Assembly: GCA_033002965.1 (NCBI GenBank)
Contig: JAURVB010006278.1
Location: forward strand, 1-64,000
Length of the DNA stretch: 64,000 nucleotides
Reading direction: 5' to 3'
DNA from: Piper betle
Taxonomy: Eukaryota; Streptophyta; Magnoliopsida; Piperales; Piperaceae
Positions 49,300 through 63,029 of this stretch are shown piece by piece. The notes under the pieces were generated by a model. The model searched no databases, was not told where the DNA came from, and saw nothing but the letters and a program-made list of their open reading frames with translations. Position 1 is the stretch's first letter. Each line of letters opens with the position of its first letter. The position numbers and the translations under genes are program-made.

Positions 49300-52200
49300 T
49301 TACTTCTTTTTCATTTTTTCTGAGAGAACTAAACCTTTCATAAGGGTGCCTACATCCACTGAATGCTCGCGCATTATCTGATCGTGGTATATTTTGCTTC
49401 CAATTTCTTCTACTTCGCTTTCAACTTCTTCCAATGTTTGATCAATATTAAGTCGAAGCTGTCCTTTTCTAATAACGGTGATACCATGCCCATTGGCTTT
49501 GGCTTCCCGGAAAGCATCCTACAGACATCGCCACAATGAGATACAAGATATCAAAGAACAATACTTTCAACTTAGATATTAATAAGTGGCCAACAGAACA
49601 AAAAGCATATATCCTCAACTTGGAATGGTGCATAAATATCAGGTAGTTGCGACAATTACACTTTGATTTACTTTGCCATTCTCTAATCAACATCAAAAGG
49701 GAACATCGTCTATACTAGATAGATCAATACCAAAAAAACATCAAATGAGATTAAAAAAAACTGCACAGCTCATAGTACTTAGATTTTATACCTTGGGAGG
49801 ACGGGCGACAACAAATGCAGTCCCACTACCTAGCATCTCCAGATGCGCCTGCATTATGTAGCAAAAGTTTTTTGCATCTGTGGGATTTTCAAAAGCCACC
49901 ACATGGCATGGTTTTGGATCCAACTCAAGATCCTGAGCCATTTCTAATGAATAGAATCCACTTTTTTGAACTCCGTCTTCACTTGTATACAACTCAATGC
50001 ACTAAAAGCAAAGGACAAAAGGAAATAAACAAACATGAAAAATTAAGAATTCATACTAGGACAATTTTGTATTTACCAGTATAAATGGAAGATCCAACCA
50101 CCAAAGATAGTCTTCTTCTTTCTCGTCACTATATTCACGATATTTACTTACAACAGCTTGTTGCCCATACAATTCTATCTCTTCTTTAAGCTTATTCATC
50201 TTCTTTTCTATGTATTGGCGCTTCCTCTTTGGTAGGCGTGTCATTGTATCCGCTGCTTCTGTTACCTCTTTCTGTGTAATCCATCTGTCCAAATCTGTCC
50301 CCATATCCTTCATAATAGACTTCACCTCTGCGTCAGTTTCATCATTGTAAACCTGGAGGAACTCTTGGGACCATTTTTTAGTGTGCTCCCAGTGCTCTTT
50401 TCCTTCTTTCCTTCCTATTCTAGCACTGCCATCACTGCTCTGTATAACTGTTTTGGCACTCATAGATTCTGTGTCTCGTAAGTTTCCCTTGTATGATCTA
50501 TCAACAGAGGAGCCTCCTGAAGCTGTCTGCTGGAGGTTCAGTCCTTTGTCAGATGATGCTGCATTACTTGCATTTTCAGTGGTGCGTTTGACAATATTAC
50601 CAATAGTTTCTGGGTCTTCACCCTTCCAACGTGGAATGATTTTCTCAGGAGGATCATACAAGCTAATACCCTCTGAAGCAATAAAATCAGCACACAAACG
50701 GTAAGAAGTGGAGGAAAATAAATACATATGGACAAAATAGAACATATAACCTAATTAAATATGGCCTACCACTCCCATAGTCCAGGTTTTCTACTCTTGA
50801 ATGCACCCATTTGTGCAAAACTTCCAGCTTCTTGTTTTCCTTTTCAACTTTCATCCCAAGACCTTCAAAGAAGGAACGCTTGTCATCTGCAGACATGTTG
50901 TAAAATGGGTCCCTTCCAGCAAGCTCATTTTCTCTGACTTTAAATACGATATTGCTGAGATTGTCATCTTTCATCCACTCGAGCTCATCATTCTCGCCAG
51001 TAACCAAGTCACCCAACTCATAGCTCAGACTGGAACCAGCTTCAGACTTTTCTTCCTTTGCTACCACATAATTTTCCTTAAAACCAAGCCCAATTTTTCT
51101 AACTATGGGCTCAAAGTTCTCAAAGTTCTTTTCAATCCAACTAGCTACGCCACCAGGAACATTGCCTTCAGGATCAACACCTTCAGAGATGCCCACAGAT
51201 GAGGGCAGAGAGTTGCTTGTAGGATTGTTGCTTTCAAGGCCATTAACATTATTAACATCCTGTAATTCTTCAGCCAAACTAGACTCCTCAGAAGAAATCT
51301 TTTTAGAAGAACCGAGTCCCTCCTCAACAATTGAACTTCCAGCATCAGCAACATGATCTAAATTATAATGTAGCTGAGGAAGCTTTGAGCCATTTGGCTG
51401 ACTAATGCTTCCCTTCGTTTCCTTGGAATCTGTCTGGCAATTGTTGAGCTTCTCTTCCCCGGTTACAGTTTCATATTTTTGAGAAAGGTATTCCCTCGCT
51501 TCTTTCACAGATGTAATGACCCTGGGTTTACTGACATTTGAAGCTTCAACAAAAGTAGATGAGACTTCAACACTGGACGCATGAAACTGGTTTCCATCTA
51601 GGAGATTTGACCTAGACAAGTTTTTTTCCTCCTCTTCAAGTGAACTGGGCACATTATCATCGCCATTTACATCCTCAGTCCTGAAATTAACTTCTTCAGT
51701 GCCAGATTGAACAAATGCATATCCATCATCAATCTCCAAATCAGCTCCCGATGCCTGACTGACGTCCAGATCTTTAACCAAAGGCAACGTTTGATGATGG
51801 GCATCATCTTCCAAGGGCTCTACATCTGCAGATTTAGATTCAGCCTCCATTTCCAAAGAAAAATCCAGACTTAAATTCTCAGATGGGGCTCGAACAGTTT
51901 TTTGCCTATCAGAAGCACTCTTACCAAATGTCAAATACTGCGATAGCACACCGTCTTGCTCCTTTTCACTTTCATTCATCAGAGATGCCATTTTCTCATC
52001 CTCCCGAACTTTCCTTGCCATATTTTGAATCTTCTGTACTTTTCTAAGCTGCATATCTCTGGTAGATATCTTACTGGATACAGAAGATGATGCTGTTGAA
52101 TAATCTGACCTTTCTTTTGCCCTAGAAATGGCATCCACGAGTTCAGACCTATCAAATTGGGGCCGCACAAAGGGTTTCACCTTTGTTACCTCTCCAAGAA

Positions 52201-53114
52201 CCTCTACTTTGCTATTCTCCCTCTCCTTCTCCATCCTCATCTTCATCTTCCTCCTCAACATTTCCTTCTCATCCCACGTCAACTCCTGCTCCTCTCTTCC
52301 ACCCAAACCAAGCTTCTTCACCACCCAAAGAACAAGCCAACCGCACAAAATCGCAGCTCCAACTCGACCAAATCCACCGCCTTTAAGCTTAACAGGATAA
52401 CCGATAAAACTATTATTTACAAGAAAATCATGTCCCCTCTTTCTCATCTCTTCTGCAACTCCTCTAGCCCCTTCAACCACTGAACTCAAACGACCTCCAA
52501 ACTCTCCTCCCCTTTCTCATCGACTTCAGAAACGGGATGCACATCTTGAATCCCTTCCCCATTTCCTCCTCATCCCCAGCCACCCCATCAACCTCATCCC
52601 CACCATTAGCAACAATTTCCCCCACATCCTTTCCAACGCTTCCACTTCTACTAAAATTTGAACCATTTTCCTCCGTATCCACTTCTAACCTCCCATTTTT
52701 ACAAAAATTGGAACCATCTTCCCCCATTTTCTCCACCAAGCTTCCATTTTTACTAAAATTGAAATCATGATCACCCATATTCTCAACCAAACTTCCATTT
52801 TTATGAGCATTGGAACAAATACCACCCACAACCGCATCCAAGCTACCAGTTGTACGAAAATTAAAACCATTATCGCCCGCATCCTCCACCAAGTTCCCAT
52901 TTTTACGACAAACCAAGCCCCGAACACTCACCTTCGCCTCCTTCGCGAGCTTCTCCCTCAGCGCGTTCCGCCTCTGCCTCCTGCCGGCGGAAGCAATGGC
53001 GACGGATCCGGTACGAGTGCGGCCGAGCCGGCGAGCTCGGCCGGACACGGAGGCGGGGAAGAACGGGAAGGGGAGGATGGACTTGGAGAGGAAGGGCGGG
53101 GTCAGCGTCTCCAT
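49300..53114 (-). CDS. EMB1703-like: EMB1703-like plastid protein, with two -1 shifts in exon 1
   Basis: Four exons: 53114-50770, 50672-50077, 50001-49792 and 49518-49300. The N-terminus is a Ser/Arg-rich transit peptide with RRQRRNALREKL at about 45-57. A degenerate ~20-residue repeat (KNGSLVE...FNF) covers about 71-168, and a membrane helix (VGAAILCGWLVLWVVKKLG) follows. The C-terminal half has the family-conserved RWITQKEVTEAADTMTRLP, REYSDEKEEDYLWWLDLPF and HVVAFENPTDAKNFCYIMQ. The frame breaks at 52552-52554 and at about 52494-52495; one extra G at each gives a continuous reading (GIQDVHPVSEVDEKGEESLE, then GRLSSVVEGARG). It also makes exon 1 end in phase 1, exactly as exon 2 needs. The repaired length is about 1123 aa, close to Arabidopsis EMB1703. 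That protein is plastid-located and needed for embryo development; its biochemical role is unclear. I read this as an intact gene. Confidence 0.85.
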
Positions 53115-54785
53115 GGTAATATGAAATGATTTTCATATGATCTTACGGCAGCTACATTCTTCCTCCGAACTGTCCGCGCCGGCGGAGCAAGGTCGGACGC
53201 CGGAGGTGGAGACGGCGGCTATGGATCGCCGGCGCCGGCGAGGGTTTAGGCTTCGGTGATATGGGTGATGATATGGGTAATCGGGTCCAGATCGGATCCC
53301 TAGACCCATATACCAGATCAATAGTAAACTGCTCCAAAAATCTATCTATTTATCAACTTAATCACTTTTTTATCAAACGATAAACTCGCGTGTGTTTCTC
53401 GTTCTTTAGAGAGTTTTTTTAAAAAAGAATTGAAATTTATAATTAATTACGTTTTTTACTTACATTTTTAGCGGAAAAATTTACCAATTTTTAGATATAA
53501 AAATAAATTGTATTTTCTTTCGTAAGTCTTCTAAATATAGTATAAAAAAGTTTATATGAGCTCAAAATTTCTACCTCAAACTATAATATCAGCCTTCCTC
53601 TGATTAAATATATCGAAGGCCTATATTTAATGATTTTTAAACAAAGAATTACCTCATTCTTCTTTCCCCTCTTGGATACGTAGTGGTTAGATCCCACTAG
53701 ATCCATCACCGAAAGCCTTATTGGGTTGTTTTTATTTATTAATATGGGCTCAAGTTCCGAAATCATGGTTGGATTCTTCGGGCCCCCAAAAAAATACTTT
53801 AAATAATTAAAAGAAATTCACAATAGATGTCACAGGTCTCTCTTAACTCTAAAAGTTAAACTCAAAAATTAAAATTTTTCCATTAACTTATATACAAGTC
53901 ACCAACAACCTCTATGATTAATGTGAGGATAATCCCAACAACATTTAGCTGCCTTTCGCCTTTATGTCTTCTTCTTTTTCTTTTTCTTTTTTTGTTATGT
54001 GTTTGGGGTAGAAGGACAGGATGGCCTGGATTAAAATTTGGGTAGGAATTTTTTCCGGCTATCAAGCTATATGTACATAGTGTTATTATTTGGTAAATTT
54101 TATTTTAATAAAAGCTTTACATCCTAAGTGCTAACCATTCACTTGTAGTCTCGGGCTTTTATATGTAAAGAGAATCCACAAAAAAGAATAAGAATCTTCT
54201 TCGTATCGCATTCCTTTGAAGAATTTATCAGCAACAAAGACTGACAACACAGTGAAAAAGACCATGAGATGTTCACTTCATGAAACAGTCGATGAAAGGC
54301 AATTGAAGAACATTAGCTTTTGTTCATCAACCATATTCAACGAATCCAAACCAATTGGTAGATGCTGTAAAATGCCTGAGCAGGCTAAGAATCATGCAAA
54401 GATGAACATGTGAGACAGAATAAAGCATTGAATGAACAACACGTAAATTTCACATCTAAAGTTAGGAATCTCCGATAAAAAGGTCGCACTGCAGGTGCTT
54501 GTGCGGGGTTGCATGCAGATGGTTTACGTAATCGGACAAAAGATCATAATTATTTTAAAAATATTTTACTTATTAAGTTTAATTAAATATCTTAGGAGTC
54601 TTTGAGAATGTGCGGCGGTTACTAAAGCATGGCTAAAAATTTTCTTTATCGTTTGAGTGACGTTAAGATTAGATTGTCGATGTAATAAAGAATTAGTTAT
54701 AGACCGTTGATCACTTGCACAAAGTCATTACCACCTAGTTTAAATAGAGCAACCTGTTCAAATAACTCTAGTGCAGTGGAGAGGA
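53115..54785. other. Intergenic region
   Basis: About 53115-53290 is GC-rich and is probably the 5' UTR and promoter of the EMB1703-like gene. The rest is AT-rich without a recognised gene. Confidence 0.45.
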
Positions 54786-55174
54786 ATGGAAGAGGAGAGG
54801 GAAGAGCTAGTCGAAGAGGGTCGGTTTCGGGGAGTCCGGAAGCGCCCGTGGGGGAAGTTTGCGGCGGAGATTCGGGACTCGAGCCGGAACGGGGTGCGCG
54901 TGTGGCTCGGGACCTATAACACGGCGGAGGAGGCTGCAAGGGCCTACGACAAGGCGGCGTATGCCATGAGGGGGTCATTGGCGGTGCTTAACTTCCCCGA
55001 CGAGCATCCGCGGCTGCAGCGGAACTTCAGTAGCCAGCACGGCAGAGGGAGGCTTCAACGGCGAGGCCACCGCCCAGGGAGGTTATTGAGTTTGAGTGTT
55101 TGGGTGATGAGGTTCTTGAAGATCTCCTCCGTTCTACCGATGAGAGGGAGAGACGTGAGCTTAAGAGGAATTGA
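54786..55174 (+). CDS. Small AP2/ERF transcription factor, group IX (ERF96-98-like) with EDLL motif
   Basis: Single exon. The AP2 domain starts at about residue 13 ([19 protein letters not shown]) and ends SLAVLNFP. It has the Ala and Asp of the ERF class (AAEIRD) rather than the Val/Glu of DREBs, so GCC-box binding is expected. After RNFSSQH the frame is one base out. Adding one G to GGG at 55047-55049 gives [20 protein letters not shown] and [15 protein letters not shown], ending at 55174. This is the acidic EDLL activation motif of ERF96-98/TDR1. The repaired length of 129 aa fits that subgroup, which responds to ethylene, jasmonate and pathogens. Read as given, the protein would end out of frame near 55211 without EDLL. 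The start is the ATG at 54786; no earlier in-frame ATG exists. Confidence 0.88.
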
Positions 55175-58100
55175 TCATCATATCCCATATATACCAATTC
55201 ATCTTCAATAAAGAGTTCTACGTTAGTAATAAGATTAGAGGTCACTTGAGCTCTAGGTGCCAGTCAAGCATACTCATGAATATTTTTTTCTGGGCATATA
55301 TATAAGCTTTGTAATATCAAAATGTGTGACTGCATCTCTCGTATTTAAACCATAAGCCTCCAGACTTATGTTTTATAAATAATTAATGCTTCGCTTGCCT
55401 CAAAAGAAAATTTTAAAACTTTACTAGGCTTTCATAAATAATTATAATGCTCAAAAATCAAAATAAACTAACTTACAGATTATTGCACGGATTTTACATA
55501 CCAAGGGTGTAAAGTTAATGATGTTTCACTACCGAATAATTTTTTTCCACAGTCTTCTCTGCATCATTTTTAATTGCGGAGAAAAATTATAATTTTTTTA
55601 TATTTGAAAATATTTAAAGGTTAATATGCGTTAATTTTCCAACTTGTCTCTACCTAAAAAATATTCATTAGTCTTAAAATTTAGAGAAAAATAGAGTGGG
55701 AAAAATGGGGACATTTTTTAGCCTGGACAAAAGTTTAAAAATTAAAATATATTTACCTTAAAAAATCTCTAAATATAGAAATAAATCTAATTTTGTTCTC
55801 CATCGTAAAAATTAGCGTGGAGAAGACGCAACTTCTCACCACATCAATTTTTTTAAATATTGAGAAAAACTAATTTTTTTAGTGTTTCTTATTACAATGC
55901 ATGTAAAAGATAAATAATTAATGAAGGATTAAGATTGAATTGTATGCCTAAAACCAAATATATTACATTGAATTGTATTTAAAATTTTTTATATTAAAAT
56001 GTTTTCATGTTATCACTTTATGTGTCTTTTTAGCCTTACTAGACATTATCTCCTATCACGTGTGACTTATACTACATATAAATTTTAATTTTATAAATAT
56101 ACTTTCGTTAAATAATGAAATATAGAGTATAATAATATAATGTCTTAGATATAAATTCTAATTGATTGAAAATATATATCCTAATTGAATAAAAATATAA
56201 ATTATAATAATTTAATTTTTTATTGTATTTTGATTGATTAAATATCCTATTTTTCATGAGAGGTCTCTATTGAGTTCTCTTCTTATTAATAAGAATAGAT
56301 TAGTCAAAAAGTCTTACAATGCAATGCATGTTGTTGCCTCGTGTGTGTGTGTATATATATAAAGAAACGATAGAGTAAGAACTTAAAAACTTTAGGGAAC
56401 GAAGTTATTCTTAACCCAAACTCTAATAGAGGCCACCAATTCTAAGGACAGCTTAGGTTTAATTATTAAAAAAACCTACCCATCTTACTAGTTGCATGGC
56501 AAAATGTATTCGCAGGCGGCCACCTACCATTGGGAGCTGGCCGGTGGGCGGCCAGGTTGGGCCCCGCCATCACCGTTGAGAGGGCTTTTGGTGTGTTTTT
56601 TTTTAAATGAATATTAGAGTTTGGGTATATATATATATAAACTAAGGTCAAAATTACTTATTTGTTGCGTCACAACATGCAAGCAAATCAAAATTACATG
56701 GATCAAGAGAATCTAAAGCAGAATATATATCAACAGTAAACTGATCAAATAGCAACGTCCCATATATTCATTTGATAAGCTAAGTTCCTCAACTTTTTTC
56801 ACTGTGCTTATATATATATCTCCATCTTGCAAAACGACAATATTCTGATAGAAAGTAGCTTTCGTTTTCAGAATCCTATTCTGCAACTAATGATCCCCTC
56901 AAAGCCTGCAGAGACATATGAACAAAATGTGCCCAATATATATTCAGAGCACGAATCCAAGCCAAGTCTTATTGAAGAATCCAACTATCCAAGCATATAT
57001 ATAGCAAACGTTGTTCTATTACGAAAGTGAACAAGAGCAAAGCAATATGCTTTTGTTTGATAATCTTGATCTTGAATCATCCATGGAAGGAATATATAAG
57101 AGATAGAACATGTCAAGCTCATCTGTTCATCGTCAAGAAGGTTTTATTCTACACGTGTATTACTAGACTGCAAGTTGAAGTTTGATTCTTTGATACATTC
57201 TACATGTTGGTTTTGAGAAAAGTGATGTGATAAGAACTTTCTGTCTATCTGAAATATGATTTGTCAAAGACGATGTGATGGAGCTAAGCTACTATATACT
57301 TGCTTTAAAACTATCAGGAATCGTTGTGGAAGAGCCCGTGGAAGATATGGGTGACCCATAATTTTCTGAGTTTTTCATGCAGATACATTTTGGTCTGTGT
57401 CAAAAATTGTTTTATGCAGATGATTTTATAAGGTTTTATCGACTAGGAGCATCCAACTTGTAAACGAACCTTACCAAGTCATAAATGAACGATCCTAAGT
57501 TATGAAAGCTATAAGTTCGACTTAAAAAAGTTCAGTATATAATCCAAGCCTCTTCGAACTTGATTTCAATTGGAATCATATATTGAAGATATAAAATATA
57601 TAAGCTAGAAGCTTCAAAGTCCTAATAATCTTATTTAATTACTCAACAGCCTAACAATCACTACAAAAAAACTCTAGTCCTCTTGTCAATGGCAAGTCAG
57701 GGAGTATATTTAAGGTTATCATGGTCCGGGTATATTACCCAGAGGAGAAATTATAGCCCACAAAATAATACAAAAAACCTTGAAAAAATAATCCCCCGTG
57801 AGCATATGCCTACAGTAATTTAATTTATGAACTATATTACCATCATTTTTCTATGATTTTCAAAATTATGTTGTAGGCTCCACTTTCCTCCACAACAATT
57901 TAGTTCATGCCAACTAAATATTTTGTAGTGGGCAAAAATGGCATTTTATTTGTAGTTAGATTTTTACATATATATATATATATATATATATAGTTGATTT
58001 CAGCTTGCTGCAGACTAATCTAGACTGAAAGATTTGCTCAGCTTGAACTTGTGATTGCAATTTTAACTTGAATATACATGCAGGTTAATTAAATTAGTAT

Positions 58101-58656
58101 TTTAATGAATTATGAACAAAATTTGAAGAAGATTGTTTGGTTCCTCTTAGCTACAATGCATTTGTGTTTACAAAATCTTCGCCTTGACCCAGCTTATTAT
58201 TCTCAAATTTAATGATACTCGAGTCACTTATTGTAGCTCCAAATTTATGTGCACAAATATTTAACGCTCAAACTTAACTCGGTAAAAATACCACGTAATT
58301 CAAAGCTAAACATGAGTTAATTTATCATTTTAAAACGAAGCTTGAGTTTACTAATTACTAAAACTCTTGGAAACTAATTGATCCAAAGAAACAGCCTTCC
58401 ACATCAAATATCAAAATATATAAGACATCATGGCATTAGAGAGTTTACTGATACTCCAGTTATGTAAATTATATCAGTTATTATGAATAATATATGACTT
58501 GTTTTGAAAAAAAATTGCAATAAAAAAACATAAATATTTATTTATGAAACTCGATCAATAAAAATATTAAATATCTCAAAATATAACTTTTTTATTTTTT
58601 CCAAAATAAAATATAATTTCTTATCAAACGAAGTCCCATTCACCTTTCTAAAGCGT
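55175..58656. other. AT-rich intergenic region
   Basis: No gene is recognised. (TA)n runs lie at about 56625-56638 and 57967-57993. A small GC island at 56513-56585 contains ggcggccacc and, further on, ggtgggcggcc, which could pair imperfectly. An open frame at 56827-57030 has no recognisable features. Confidence 0.5.
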
Positions 58657-61559
58657 ATGAATCCCTTACTCCGCGCCGCCATCGCCGCCGTCCGCCGCTT
58701 GCCGGACCACCTCCTCCGCCGCCGCGCCCTCCCCCTCTACGCCGCCGGACTCCTCCGCCCCTTCCACCGTCGGAAGGTCCTCCCCTTGCCCCCATCCGCC
58801 CGCTTCCGCGGCTTCTCCGCCGGCGCTGCGTCGTTCCCTCCGGCCATGGAGGAGCAGTTCGAGAGCTTACGGTCGCAGCTCGATGAGTCCGGCGGCATCC
58901 GCGAGCGGATTCGCGCGGTCACGATGGAGATGGAAGGCCTCGTTCGGCTCATGCAGTCTTGCATTCTGCTCGTCCACCAGTCGCTCCCCATCCCCGGTAT
59001 GTGAAATGCTGTTGCTTTCTGAAATGCGTTCTGAAAGGTTGTACTTTTTTTATGAAAGCAGTGAAAGTTTGCATCTTTGTATCTGGTTTAGCTTGTCGTG
59101 TTTGGATTTGGTAGTTAATTGCGAGTCTCAAAGGTTGCATTTTTTAGCTTGATTCTGTGTTTCTACTTTAGCCTGATGTTTTTGTATTTGAGTGATATGG
59201 GTTTGGATTTCAGAGGTCGTGGAGAGGGCTAACGTTCAGATTAGTCAGTTGAATGTGCTTTATCGTAAGCTTGCTGAAATACTCCATGACTTCCCTGGCC
59301 AGTATTATAGGTAGAGTTTTGGTTGCTCATGGTTTTTGCTTTGTGGATGTTTGTTTGGATTTGTTATGAATTGTGCATTTGTTTGTTGTTGTGAAGGTAT
59401 CATGGAGATTGGCGGGGTGAAACACAGACAATTGTTTCATTGATTGGATTTCTTCACTGGTTGGAGACAGGGAACCTTTTGATGCATACTGAAGCGGAAA
59501 AGAAACTTGGATGTGAGTTACTATCTCTAGCATAGCATTCTCCTTTTTTCTTGCTATAATCTAATATTAAGGATGTCTTTATCTTAGAATGGAGAATTTT
59601 GCTAGGTATCTGGCAATTGATTGTTTGACATTGATAGGTTTTTTAAAATGTTTTTTTTTCCCTTTTATGCCATGCAGTAGACTCTTCCGAGTTTGGGCTT
59701 GATATTGAAGATTATCTTACTGGTGAGTAGCACAATGCAACCTCTTTGCTCGTATAATGCAACCTCTTTGCTCGTATATCCGGATGGTTTATTTTGTGTG
59801 ACATTGTGCATACATCAGGTTTACTGGCATTTAGTAGCATTAAGATTGTCCATTTTAGCTTGAACATGAAGCGGTCTGGTTGGTTCGTGTTTTGTCGTAT
59901 AATTCATTTAGTCCGTTGCTCCATGCTGATTAGGTGTTTTTAGGGATCACTGATGTGCTTAACTTGATAACTTTTCACTAACATTGTATTTCTGTTGAGC
60001 TTGTAGGATCATAGAGGAGAAAACCCATTAGGCCAAATTCTAGCTGGGGTATTACCAAATTTTGTTCTAATTAAACTTGTGTTCTTAGTGATTTTCTAAT
60101 TAGTGTTTGCAATCATGTTTCTATGGCTATGTTCTAATTAGTGTTTGCAATCATCGTTTCTATGGCTATATTTGCTGCAAAGCCTGAATGCTGATTGGGA
60201 GGAGTATTTCTTTTATTTTGCCTCAGACATCTATCTTTGAATCTTCTTGTGCAACATATATCTAATGATGGCATATCTTTCTTATCCAGGCTTATGCTTC
60301 ATGTCCAATGAACTGGTATGACCGTGAAGACAATTTATTGTATTTTGTAATTTTTAACATTTTGATTTGACTAACTTGAAATGAGCAAGAAGATCACAAG
60401 TTATATTCAATGACATTTTTTTATAAACAAGCTATTCAGTGATATCATGACATTTACTATGATAGTCTTTGTTATTAAGTGACATGGATAGACTATTGAA
60501 CTAACTTTGTCAGTGCCAAACATACATAATGATGGGCTATGTATAAACTAGGTATTTGACGGGACTACAAACTATAAGATAATAGGATTATCACGAACAT
60601 TGTCTCACATATGACATGCAAAAACTGGCACTTTAGAAGCGCCTGGTTTAGAGAACCATTGACTAGTCTCTTCTTTGCTGCAAAGCCAGTTCTTTTGATT
60701 CCTTTCTATCAACAATGTTAGAATTAATTTCACCTCTTGTATGATGTCTTTCCAGCCTAGATATGTGGTTAACCGAGTTACTTCTGGTGATTATGACTGT
60801 CCAAGAAAGGTGCTGAAGTTCCTGACTGATCTTCATGCTGCATTTAGGATGCTCAACCTCCGAAATGATTTTCTGCGCAAGAAGTTTGACAGTGAGTATT
60901 CATTCTTTTGAAGTGGACATTTTAAGTAAGAAGCATGCAATAGAATGATGAAAACACGTCTCCTCTTAAATTTTGGGGCGTAGGCATGTGACATTTATGT
61001 CAATGGATAGCATGATTAGTAAAAGGAACATTGCATGCCTACTTGCTCTTATGAGGTAAATGAGGTCATATAAATGTATTTCCTAGCGCTATGAACATTC
61101 TGAAGCTCATTATGTAAATGCTTAAAACTGTGAAAGTGGCAGCATGACCAAGTGAACTATATTTGGATTATAATTGGTTCATCTAACGATAAGTATGAAG
61201 CAAATAATGATGTACTAAATGAAGTCATTTGACATATTTTTCCTCCAATTCTGGGATTCAATGATTTTGCTAAATGTGATCTTTCATAGGAGGTATATGT
61301 ATTATGTGGAATCATGATAGGTACATTCTTGTGCTTACCATATCTTTATCATCCTAACCTAAGCATGTAGAATCTATTTGGTTTTTCGATCAAAAAATTG
61401 AAGAAATGAATGTAAATATGGTACGGATTTTTCTAACAAAAAAGTGCAATGAATTGCTATTATTTTTCAGGTATGAAATATGACTTGAGAAGAGTGGAAG
61501 AGGTATACTATGATGTAAAGATTCGAGGCCTCTTACCTGAAGATAAGAAACATGATTAA
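58657..61559 (+). CDS. TSN: Translin, with N-terminal organelle presequence
   Basis: Seven exons: 58657-58996, 59214-59310, 59397-59512, 59678-59722, 60290-60315, 60756-60891 and 61471-61559. All phases agree, giving 282 aa. The Arg-rich N-terminus (MNPLLRAAIAAVRRLPDHLL...) to about residue 63 is a mitochondrial or plastid presequence; MEEQFESLRSQLDE then begins the translin core. Core features are the helices around YRKLAEILHDFPGQYYRYHG, SLIGFLHWLETG, EDYLTG and CFMSNEL, NRVTSGDYDCP, and LRRVEEVYYDVKIRGL near the end. Translin binds single-stranded DNA and RNA as an octamer. With TRAX it forms the C3PO ribonuclease. No TRAX gene is in the window. The GC-rich first exon and AT-rich rest are typical of monocot genes. 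Confidence 0.93.
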
Positions 61560-62696
61560 GATGAAGTGACCGACGGCAGTTTCATGATTGACCTGATACT
61601 ACTGATTAGGTTCAACTTATGCCACCTGCCATTGTGGCTGACTTGTTTTTATGAAAGGGTGCTAATAGTGGTTGATAGAGAAGAAACAGCAATGACTATG
61701 GGAACATAGAAACATGGGTTTTGATTGTGTAGTAGATTGAACTATCAATGACTTGTGTCTTGCTTTATGCGAGTCTTAAGAGAAGTTTACGGCATTAGAA
61801 CACAGCCATCTTAATTGTAATACTCCTCTACCTCTGAACATAGATTTTGTAAAGAGTTACAGGAGTACTTTGCGTGATGCTTTTATTTTTTAAAGGTTGT
61901 ACTTGGTGCCGTCTGCTGAATGCGGAGGGCATTTTTCACATATAAATAATTGGTTCTACCTATGTATTTGGGATTTAGTTTGCCTATGGCCAAACTTGAT
62001 CCCAATCTTATAACCTAACGTCTGAAATCTTATTAGGGGTTTCTAATGCTTGTTACTGTATCCAAAGGATGGATGTACAGAATGAGATTAAAACCGTTCT
62101 TCGCTGGTCTGCTGTTGGGCATGAAAAAACATCCTGGAATCAGCCTTAGTTTTCGCTTTTTTACCAACGAATCTATAACTAATACAGCAGTATTTTCCAC
62201 CTTACCACAGAAAGAATTGGCATTCCGATCAAGAAACTTTTCACCTGTAAATCTATCTCCATACGGGCGTATGGGTTTTGCAACTATCCTATTAAATCTT
62301 ATTTACTCTTGTTAATAAAAAAATTCAATATTACCTCTACTTAAAAATAAAAAAATTAACTAATTAATATATAATAAAAAAACTCATAAATTAAATTATT
62401 TTATTTTACTTTCTCATTTAATTTAATTAAGATTTAGTTTTAAAGTCAATTAAAATATATATATTTAAGATATTATCAATTATAATATATTTCATTATCG
62501 AATGACAATTTATCCATGCATTTTTTATGGTTATATTAGGGATATGATATAAAAAATTTTAGAAGCCTTATATGATATTCTGCTTTTTAGTTTATATATA
62601 TATATATATTATTCTTCACATAGTCAACACGGTGGACCCCGCCAGGCTCAAATATTGTCAAACTGCCGTCGCAAACTCGATTTCTTCTTCCCGACA
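61560..62696. other. Spacer between translin and the thioredoxin-like gene
   Basis: The first ~350 bases fit the translin 3' UTR. An open frame at 62046-62315 has no family I recognise. A (TA)n tract lies at about 62593-62609, about 90-100 bases upstream of the next start codon. Confidence 0.45.
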
Positions 62697-62986
62697 ATGG
62701 CGGCCGCGATTCTCGCGCCGCTGCCGGCGATCCTACAACTCCGCCGCCGGCCCCACCACCTCGCTCGGCCGCCAAATCTCGCCGCCTTCTCCATCTCCTT
62801 CCCCACCCGGAGCTCCCAATTCCGCCCCCCTTATCTGCGCCGGAGCCCTCTCTGCGCCGAGGGCCAGCCCCTGGGAGCCGATGACGAGCCGGTGTCGGTG
62901 GAGATGGAGCCGATCGCCGGCGAGGCCGAGTTCCACCGCGTCGTCTCCGAGGCCGCGCAGTTAGGCCGATCGCTGGTCGTTCTCTG
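62697..62986 (+). CDS. Plastid WCRKC/thioredoxin-like 3 protein, first exon (gene continues past the window)
   Basis: The ATG at 62697 begins a Pro/Arg/Ser-rich transit peptide of about 60 residues. VSVEMEPIAGEAEFHRVVSE and AAQLGRSLVVLW follow, which match the start of the WCRKC/TRXL3-type thioredoxin fold. Exon 1 ends in phase 2 at a GTTCGT donor (62987). In this family the next exon begins with the end of Trp and then the atypical WCRKC active site; that exon lies beyond the window, so the redox site is inferred. These proteins are chloroplast thioredoxin-like oxidoreductases. Confidence 0.8.
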
Positions 62987-63029
62987 GTTCGTCTCTCTTT
63001 CTCCTCGTAAAATTGTTCTTCATTGGTTA

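Noticed and set aside
53133..53337. Arg/Pro-rich minus-strand open frames upstream of the EMB1703-like start
   Set aside because: They most likely belong to the 5' UTR and have no similarity to the conserved protein. A stop separates them from the METLTPPF start.
62046..62315. 89-codon open frame between translin and the thioredoxin-like gene
   Set aside because: It has no recognisable motif, lies just after a 3' UTR and is of a length expected by chance.
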